From an uncultured Anaerolineae bacterium (GTDB lineage: Bacteria > Chloroflexota > Anaerolineae > Anaerolineales > Villigracilaceae): a stretch of DNA of 29,812 nt. Below the pieces are notes generated by a model. The model saw only the letters and a program-made list of their open reading frames with translations. It was not told where the DNA came from and did not search any database. Where the stretch lies: contig CAINXK010000128.1 of NCBI GenBank assembly GCA_903854805.1, positions 1 through 29,812 on the forward strand. Direction: 5' to 3'. Shown one piece after another: positions 25,030-29,812 of the stretch. The number at the start of each line of letters is the position of its first letter. Within the stretch, counting starts at the first letter, position 1. The position numbers and the translations under genes were made by a program.

Positions 25030-25060
25030 ACCGGTAGCACACGCCGTGCGCCGGTTTTTG
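25030..25060 (+). terminator. Terminator of tRNA-Val
   Basis: ACCGG and GCAC (25030-25040) pair with GTGC and CCGGT (25046-25055), with two small bulges, followed by TTTTG. It begins 12 bases after the tRNA CCA end. Confidence 0.7.
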
Positions 25061-25066
25061 TTTTCC

Positions 25067-25146
25067 TGTAGCGCACCTGCCCATGCTGGATGATAAGGCT
25101 GGAGGTTCGAGTCCCCGCGCAACGGAGGCCCACTCAGTTGGCTAAA
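25067..25146 (+). pseudogene. Decayed tRNA-like sequence
   Basis: The stretch keeps tRNA words: TAGCGCACCTG, a T-arm-like GGAGGTTCGAGTCCCC (12 bases shared with the tRNA-Val T-arm), GGAGGCCCAC like an acceptor end, and CAGTTGGCTAAA like a D-loop. The words are out of order and the stems no longer pair. It may be the remnant of a duplicated or recombined tRNA gene. Confidence 0.35.
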
Positions 25147-25224
25147 CTAAATTATTTCCCTTATCAGCCGGATATTGGGTGCGGTTTCCGAAATATTAGG
25201 CCACACCCCTGAAAAACTTTCCTC

Positions 25225-25253
25225 TTGCCTTTTCTGAACAAGTATGCTATTTT
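25225..25253 (+). promoter_or_regulatory. Promoter of receiver-thpR-rsfS operon
   Basis: TTGCCT (25225-25230), 17-base spacer, TATTTT (25248-25253) preceded by TGC (extended -10). The expected start is near 25260, 27 bases before the ATG. Confidence 0.6.
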
Positions 25254-25286
25254 AGATATAGCTTTGCTGAGGATATTTACTGGTCT

Positions 25287-25670
25287 ATGTCAGAATCTAC
25301 TGTTATTATTGTTGAGGATCAGGCTGATATCGCGGAAATGTTTGCGGAGATGATGCGTGTAAGTGGTTTCCGAGCGCTGACCTCGTTTACCAGTGCCAAG
25401 GCTCTTGACTTGATTGCCACTGAGAAACCGGCTCTTGTGATCCTGGATGTGATGATGCCGGATGTCAGCGGGCTTGATGTGTTGCGTTTTATGATGCATG
25501 ATCCGCAGCTGGCCAGTATTCCCGTCGTCATTGTATCTGCCATGTCACTTTCCAGTGACATTAAAAGTGGAATAGCTGCCGGGGCTTCGGCTTATCTGAC
25601 CAAGCCTGTGGATTTCACCGAACTGAAAGAAATCGTCAAAAAATTGACCGCTGCCGGCGCTTCGGCCTAA
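25287..25670 (+). CDS. Receiver-only response regulator
   Basis: 127 residues forming one CheY-like receiver domain and nothing else. The acidic pocket ED (11-12), the phospho-acceptor D54 in VILDVMMPD, the switch serine in VIVSAMS and the lysine in YLTKPVD are all present, so it should accept phosphate from a histidine kinase. With no output domain it must act by protein contact, as CheY, Spo0F or DivK do. No kinase is in the window. ThpR follows 12 bases after the stop and RsfS after that, so all three probably share one mRNA. The best ribosome site (GAGGA) is 13 bases before the ATG, which is rather far. Confidence 0.9.
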   Translation: MSESTVIIVEDQADIAEMFAEMMRVSGFRALTSFTSAKALDLIATEKPALVILDVMMPDVSGLDVLRFMMHDPQLASIPVVIVSAMSLSSDIKSGIAAGASAYLTKPVDFTELKEIVKKLTAAGASA

Positions 25671-25682
25671 CACGCCTCGTCC

Positions 25683-26261
25683 ATGACTTTGCTGCGCATT
25701 TTCATTGCCATCGAAATTCCCGCCGAGATCAAAAATGCGATTGCTATTCAAACTTCCAGCCTGCGTCAGCGCGCTGGGAATCTCGTGCGCTGGGTGACGC
25801 CTGAAAACACCCATCTGACCATCAAATTTCTGGGAGATATTAAGCCCGAGGGTCTGGAGCCGCTAGCACAGGCCATCCAGGCAGTTTGCAGGCAGCAGGC
25901 CGCTTTTGAGATCAACGTCAGCGGAAGCGGATGTTTTCCAAACTTGCGCCAGCCGCGTATTATCTGGGTTGGTCTGAATGCTCCACCGGATCTTGGCCTG
26001 CTGCATGGACAGATCGAGGCCGCAATGTTGCCCCTGGGGCATGCGGTTGAAGCCAGGTCTTTCTCTGCGCACCTGACCATCGGGCGCGTCCGCGAACCGC
26101 TGAAACCTGCTGATCTGGCCTTGCTGCGCAGTGCTCTGGCAGAACAAAATAGCGGTGAACTGGGTACGTTTAGCGTCTGCAGTCTGACTTTGTTCAAAAG
26201 CGAGCTGCGTCCCGGCGGTCCGCTGTATACACCGCTCTTCAACGCCCGAATGGGCAATTAA
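25683..26261 (+). CDS. thpR: RNA 2',3'-cyclic phosphodiesterase ThpR
   Basis: A 192-residue 2H-superfamily phosphoesterase (LigT-like) that opens 2',3'-cyclic phosphate ends of RNA to 2'-phosphates. The two HxT motifs are H44-L-T46 (ENTHLTIKFLGDI) and H130-L-T132 (FSAHLTIGRV), at the usual spacing. It starts RIFIAIEIP, typical of the family, and its length is normal. The ATG at 25683 has no clear Shine-Dalgarno and lies 12 bases after the receiver gene's stop, so translation may depend on coupling. The same arrangement with rsfS downstream suggests a place in RNA or translation housekeeping. Confidence 0.93.
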   Translation: MTLLRIFIAIEIPAEIKNAIAIQTSSLRQRAGNLVRWVTPENTHLTIKFLGDIKPEGLEPLAQAIQAVCRQQAAFEINVSGSGCFPNLRQPRIIWVGLNAPPDLGLLHGQIEAAMLPLGHAVEARSFSAHLTIGRVREPLKPADLALLRSALAEQNSGELGTFSVCSLTLFKSELRPGGPLYTPLFNARMGN

Positions 26262-26296
26262 CCCGGCCTGTCCGGTCTTTAGGAAAAGGAAATAAT

Positions 26297-26641
26297 TTGA
26301 ACACACTGGAACTTGCTCATACAATCGTTGAAGCTCTCGAAGATAAAAAGGGCGAAAACATTATCCTGATGGACCTCGAAAAGGTCGCCATGTTTACAAG
26401 CTATTTTGTCATCTGCAACGGCACATCTGACCGGATGCTGGCTGCTTTGGCTGATGGCGTCGTCGATCAAGTTCGCGAGACCTATGGTATCAAGGGCGTT
26501 TCGCAGGGACAGGCCGCCAGCGGCTGGGTATTGGTTGATTTCGGATCGGTTATCGTGCATTGTTTTGCGCCTGAGACCAGGGAATTTTTCAAATTGGAAG
26601 AACTCTGGCGGGAAGGTAAGATCCTGCTGCACGTGCAGTAA
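26297..26641 (+). CDS. rsfS: Ribosome silencing factor RsfS
   Basis: A 114-residue RsfS/Iojap protein that binds ribosomal protein uL14 on the 50S subunit and blocks subunit joining during starvation. Motifs KGENIILMDLEKVAMFTSYFVICNGTSDRM, then GQAASGWVLVDFGSVIVHCF and FKLEELW, are characteristic. Start TTG at 26297, with AAGGA six bases upstream, gives the normal N-terminus. It is the last gene of the receiver-thpR-rsfS unit and is followed at once by a perfect bidirectional terminator. The usual nadD neighbour is absent. Confidence 0.95.
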   Translation: MNTLELAHTIVEALEDKKGENIILMDLEKVAMFTSYFVICNGTSDRMLAALADGVVDQVRETYGIKGVSQGQAASGWVLVDFGSVIVHCFAPETREFFKLEELWREGKILLHVQ

Positions 26642-26650
26642 CTCCAAATT

Positions 26651-26701
26651 CGAATCAAAAAGCCGTCCGGTTGTTTCTTTGCCGGACGGCTTTTTGATTC
26701 G
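26651..26701. terminator. Bidirectional terminator between rsfS and ndk
   Basis: CGAATCAAAAAGCCGTCCGG (26651-26670) is matched perfectly by its complement at 26682-26701, a 20-bp stem with an 11-base loop. The GC-rich centre is flanked by A and T runs on both sides, so it ends both convergent genes. Confidence 0.95.
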
Positions 26702-26710
26702 GTCCAAATT

Positions 26711-27163
26711 CTACTTTTCAAAGATCCATTTATCGTTTTCGCGGCTCCAGGCGATGATCTCATCCTGCTTGAACCACAAAGCGGCTTCTAATTCACCATT
26801 TTCAGGGCTGTCAGATGCATGCGTGATATTGCGGCCGACTTCCAGGGCGAAATCATGCCGGATGGTGCCAGGCGCGGCTTCCCACGGGCGTGTGGCGCCC
26901 ATGGTCTGGCGAATGGCGGCAATTGCGTTGGGGCCTTCCCAGACCATTGCCATGACTGGTGCCGAAATGATATAAGCGATCAAGCCATCATAAAAAGGCT
27001 TGCCCTTATGGATTGCGTAATGTTCTTCGGCCAGCGCCTTGCTGACTTGTAAAAATTTTGCTCCCACCAACCTGAGCCCGCGCCGTTCGAGGCGGGCGAT
27101 AACCTCACCGACCAGTCCACGCTGGACTCCATCGGGTTTCACCAAAACGAGAGAATGTTCCAC
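26711..27163 (-). CDS. ndk: Nucleoside diphosphate kinase
   Basis: A 150-residue kinase that equalises nucleoside triphosphate pools through a phosphohistidine. It begins EHSLVLVKPDGVQRGLVGEVI; the catalytic H115 is in GRNITHASDSPENGE and the C-terminus is normal. I chose GTG 27163 because GGAGG lies five bases before it and the resulting length matches the family. The ATG at 27175 lacks a ribosome site, and the open frame back to 27238 adds unrelated residues. It is convergent with rsfS and separated from the acidic protein gene by a hairpin at 27214-27247. Confidence 0.95.
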   Translation of the reverse strand: MEHSLVLVKPDGVQRGLVGEVIARLERRGLRLVGAKFLQVSKALAEEHYAIHKGKPFYDGLIAYIISAPVMAMVWEGPNAIAAIRQTMGATRPWEAAPGTIRHDFALEVGRNITHASDSPENGELEAALWFKQDEIIAWSRENDKWIFEK

Positions 27164-27186
27164 TATAGCCTCCATTGAAAAATCGT

Positions 27187-27216
27187 AATTTACCGGGCAG
27201 GATTTTACCATAACAA
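27187..27216 (-). promoter_or_regulatory. Probable ndk promoter
   Basis: Minus-strand TTGTTA (27216-27211), 18-base spacer, TAAATT (27192-27187). The -35 overlaps the arm of the upstream terminator hairpin. Confidence 0.35.
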
Positions 27217-27247
27217 AAGGGCGCGCCGCTCGCGACACGCCCTTTTG
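27214..27247 (-). terminator. Terminator of acidic Trp-motif gene
   Basis: CAAAAGGGCG (27214-27223) and CGCCCTTTTG (27238-27247) form a perfect 10-bp stem. On the minus strand the stem ends in TTTTGTTATGG, 13 bases after the stop codon at 27261. Confidence 0.68.
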
Positions 27248-27260
27248 AGATCAAGTCGGT

Positions 27261-29812
27261 TTAGCGCAGTAAGCCTTCGGCTTTGCCATACGCGTCGAGG
27301 GCCTCCTGCAGGCGGTTCACGCGGAAATAGGCATCGCCCAGGGTTTGCCAGATAATGACATCCACCGGGTGCCGGTAAACAGTTTCCTGCAGGTCATGAA
27401 TAACTTCTTCCAGCATTTTACCCTTGCGGATCAAGCGGGAGTACTCGGTCATCGAATCGAGCAGGTTGTTATTCTTGAGCAGTTCGCGGGCTTTCTGCAT
27501 GGTTTGCGCATCTTTGTCATTGCCGGGTGGTATAGCTCGGGGCTGGACCTGGGGCTGGACCTCAGGCTTGACCTCGGGAGGTGACTGGATGGCTTCAACG
27601 ACCGGCTCAGGGCTGGCGGGGACGGTTAATACTTCGGGCTGCTTTTCAGCCGTTGTGGTTTCGTGGTCTGGAGCGGGAGCCGCCTGGGCCGGGGCATCTG
27701 GATCCTTGAGCCAGTCCGGAAGTTCTTCCAATTCTTTTTCTGCCGGCTGAACTGGCGCGGAGATTGGCGATAACCAGGTCGATGAACTTGGCACGGAGTC
27801 ATCTTCTTCACTATGATTGTCCAGATGGTCAAGCCATTCGGCAATATCACTGCTGGGTTGCGGCAGGGGCACCGCGGTTTCAGGGGTTGATTCGTGTTCC
27901 CAAGACATCATCTCATTGGCACTGGCAACAGGTTCCCAGACCAACGGTTCGACGGGTTTAGGTTCTTCGACATCATCCAGGCTGGCCAGCCAGGCGGGGG
28001 CTTCATCCTGCTCACTGGTAATTGGATCAGGCTCGAACTGAGGCTGCGTGGTTATCGGGGCGGACGGGCTCGTCTGACCTGATTCAAGATCCAGGTCTGC
28101 CGGTTCCCAATGCAGATGTGCGAATTCTTGTGATCCGGGTTGCTCGAGCGCGGGTTCGCTGGTTTCTTCATCCGGATCAAATGGAATTGGAGTGAGTTCT
28201 TCCAGAGGGGAGACCGCAGACGGGGTCTCATGTTCCCAGGGCATGGTTTCCGTGGGACTGATTGTGTCAGTCTCGGCCAGACTGGCGTACCAATCCGAAG
28301 CCTGTTCAATTTCATCAGGCGCGGGCTCTACCAGCATAGTAGCTTCACTACTGTCGGTAGCTGAATCGGTTGCCAGGTTGGCGGGTTCCCGGGGGACTCC
28401 GGTAAGCCAGTCGAGCGAGACATCCGGAGCATCTGGAAGGTTGACAATGGCTGAATTTGCCTCAGGCGTGGAGATGTCCACTGGTTCTGAAACTTGGGGT
28501 GTGCGCTCTGCAGCGGGCAGGCTCAAGTCACCGAGCCAGTCAAAATCTTCTTCCGCCGCAATCTCTTCTGCAAATCCGGCTGATGCCGTGCCAAGCTCCC
28601 GCAGGTCTGGTTCCGGCATACTTTCCACGGTTTCGGGATTTACAGGCACCAGATCTTTGGCCCAATCCGGGCTTGTTGTTGCAGGTTCCGGTTGGCTTTC
28701 AGCGCTGGAAACTGGCTGGGTAGGGACGGTCTGGGTCAGCCGGTTGGGCCGGGTCTCAGAGAGTTGTGCAGCAGCTAAATCGTCAGCGGTTGGTGTGGAC
28801 GGGCTATTTTCGTTGAGCTGGGGCAGCGAATCGAGCCAGGTGAGGGATGAGTCCTGGCTGGGCATGCGGGCGCCTGAACTCGAGATCAATGCTGCTACGG
28901 CGGCTTCGGCAGCCGGGGTCTGGTTGTCGATCAGGATCTCAGCCTCGCGTGGCTCAGAGGACGAATTTTCATCCAACTTTTGGGCCAGTGCGTCGAGCCA
29001 GGCCCGCGCCTCTACTTGGTCGGTTGGGCTGGCGCCAGTGGTCAGGGCTGTGATGGCGGCTTCGGCAGTCGGGGTCTGGTTGTCGATCAGGATCTCAGCC
29101 TCACGCTCATCAACGGGCGGCAGACTGGAGACCCAGGCCGGGGCACTCTCTTCGGGGTAGACGGGTTGAGTGGTGGGTTCTTGGGGGCTGGTGGTTTGCG
29201 AGAAGGCCGGCAATTCGAGCCAGTCCAGGTTGTCTTCCTGGTCGGCTGCGGAGGTTGCCGCGGAGATTGGCTCTTCGACGGCGGGTAGGTCTTCTGCTAC
29301 AGGCAGTCCTGTCATCCAATCCGGCAAGCTTTCTGCGCTTTCAACCGGTGCAGCGGCTGCTTCTTCGGGGTTTGCTGCTTGATAAGGAGTCAGCGATTCG
29401 AGCCAGCCCAATTCATCGTCCTGGTCTGAGGCGCTTTCACCAGTTATGGAGATTGTTGTGGAGAGTGGTTCTTCGGCGACGGGCAGGCTGTCTGCTTCAG
29501 GCAGTTCTGACATCCAATCGGGCAAGCTCTCTGCACTTTCGATGGGTGTGATGTTCAGTTCTTCGGGTTCTGCAGCTTTTGTACGAGTCAGCGATTCAAG
29601 CCAGCCCAATTCATCGTCCTGGTCGGAGCCATCTGCGCCGGGTGCTGAGTCAAATGCCGAGAGCGGTTCTTCGGTGCTCAGGCCATCGTCGACAGGCAGG
29701 CTTGCGGCTGTCGATTGTGTCTCTGCGGCGGAAACCCACTCGGGCGCGCTAGCGCTGCGCTCGGCGGGCGCGGTGATCAATTCTTCAGGTTTGGCGCCTT
29801 GTGAGACAGCCA
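27261..29812 (-). CDS. Acidic Trp-motif repeat protein with C-terminal TPR (5' end outside window)
   Basis: At least 850 residues; the frame stays open to the window edge, so the true N-terminus is missing and a TTG at 29780 is not a real start. Most of the protein is low-complexity, rich in Glu, Asp, Ser, Pro and Thr, and probably disordered. A degenerate motif of the form D/E-W-L/M-x2-L recurs about 16 times (LGWLESL, LPDWMSELP, LDWLELP, APAWVSSLP, LTWLDSLP, FDWLGDLS, LPDWLKDP). Near-exact internal repeats occur at DNA level. The last 90 residues form TPR-like helices (ARELLKNNNLLDSMTEYSRL, then WQTLGDAYFRVNRLQEALDAYGKA). No signal or membrane segment is seen in this part. A scaffold that binds partners through many short Trp motifs is an inference. 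A hairpin follows the stop. Confidence 0.8.
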   Translation of the reverse strand, partial: AVSQGAKPEELITAPAERSASAPEWVSAAETQSTAASLPVDDGLSTEEPLSAFDSAPGADGSDQDDELGWLESLTRTKAAEPEELNITPIESAESLPDWMSELPEADSLPVAEEPLSTTISITGESASDQDDELGWLESLTPYQAANPEEAAAAPVESAESLPDWMTGLPVAEDLPAVEEPISAATSAADQEDNLDWLELPAFSQTTSPQEPTTQPVYPEESAPAWVSSLPPVDEREAEILIDNQTPTAEAAITALTTGASPTDQVEARAWLDALAQKLDENSSSEPREAEILIDNQTPAAEAAVAALISSSGARMPSQDSSLTWLDSLPQLNENSPSTPTADDLAAAQLSETRPNRLTQTVPTQPVSSAESQPEPATTSPDWAKDLVPVNPETVESMPEPDLRELGTASAGFAEEIAAEEDFDWLGDLSLPAAERTPQVSEPVDISTPEANSAIVNLPDAPDVSLDWLTGVPREPANLATDSATDSSEATMLVEPAPDEIEQASDWYASLAETDTISPTETMPWEHETPSAVSPLEELTPIPFDPDEETSEPALEQPGSQEFAHLHWEPADLDLESGQTSPSAPITTQPQFEPDPITSEQDEAPAWLASLDDVEEPKPVEPLVWEPVASANEMMSWEHESTPETAVPLPQPSSDIAEWLDHLDNHSEEDDSVPSSSTWLSPISAPVQPAEKELEELPDWLKDPDAPAQAAPAPDHETTTAEKQPEVLTVPASPEPVVEAIQSPPEVKPEVQPQVQPRAIPPGNDKDAQTMQKARELLKNNNLLDSMTEYSRLIRKGKMLEEVIHDLQETVYRHPVDVIIWQTLGDAYFRVNRLQEALDAYGKAEGLLR
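28899..29102. repeat. Two near-identical 48-base direct repeats
   Basis: 28899-28946 and 29055-29102 differ at one base and are 156 bases (52 codons) apart, inside the acidic protein gene. They encode the repeated AEILIDNQTP-x-AEAA segment, a sign of recent in-frame duplication. Confidence 0.85.
29388..29623. repeat. Direct repeats with 198-base period
   Basis: AGTCAGCGATTC at 29388-29399 and 29586-29597 begins near-identical stretches of about 38 bases (to 29425 and 29623), 198 bases or 66 codons apart. They encode the DDELGWLESLT units. Confidence 0.8.

Larger units (their letters stand above)
24715..25286. other. tRNA-bearing intergenic region
   Basis: 572 bases with no protein gene. It contains a tRNA promoter (24830-24858), tRNA-Val (24942-25018), its terminator (25030-25060), a decayed tRNA-like stretch (25067-25146) and the promoter of the receiver gene (25225-25253). 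Confidence 0.7.

Noticed and set aside
28192..29160. Long plus-strand open frame (322 codons) opposite the acidic gene
   Set aside because: It is Ser/Ala/Gly-rich antisense of the Glu/Ser-rich repeat protein, a compositional shadow without promoter or ribosome site.
1..29812. CRISPR arrays, insertion sequences or prophage
   Set aside because: No regularly spaced short repeats, transposase, integrase or phage structural genes were seen. The only direct repeats lie in the acidic gene.

Overview
The window looks like a chromosomal segment of a Chloroflexota bacterium, most likely class Anaerolineae. This is inferred from gene content and protein style, not from a search. The signs are a YvcK with an N-terminal membrane anchor, a receiver-only regulator beside ThpR and RsfS, Thr/Pro-rich surface proteins, a very acidic Trp-motif/TPR protein, and several promoters whose -10 box lies only 6-10 bases before the start codon. 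No phage, transposase, CRISPR array or rRNA gene is visible, so this is mostly core genome.

Layout. 1-4361: a class III aminotransferase and a ROK sugar kinase on the minus strand, divergent from a membrane-anchored YvcK. 4362-7500: a 0.67 kb gene-free stretch with palindromes, then gap and pgk, with a Rex-like operator at the gap promoter and a strong terminator after pgk. 7874-9391: a PAS-GAF-HD-GYP signalling protein. 9586-14518 (minus strand): a gene for a long coiled-coil protein, then selB, a zinc-ribbon membrane protein and a MenC/N-succinylamino acid racemase, closed by a strong terminator. 14652-18213 (minus strand): three overlapping membrane genes related to the antiporter and NuoK subunits of complex I and group 4 hydrogenases, with their own terminator and no peripheral-arm partner. 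18707-24714 (plus strand): a DUF3048 envelope protein, an HMCES/YedK protein, an MFS exporter, a LysM-M23 peptidase and a beta-propeller lipoprotein. 24942-25018: tRNA-Val(CAC) followed by a decayed tRNA-like sequence. 25287-26641: receiver protein, thpR, rsfS. 26711-27163 (minus strand): ndk. 27261-end (minus strand): the acidic Trp-motif/TPR protein, cut by the window edge.

How it fits together. The first 7.5 kb concerns sugar phosphorylation and lower glycolysis; the Rex-like site suggests NADH/NAD control of gap. SelB implies selenocysteine decoding, but selA, selD and tRNA-Sec are not in the window. The most unusual locus is the three-gene antiporter-like membrane module, whose two large subunits lack the usual TM7 lysine. 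The acidic Trp-motif protein is second.
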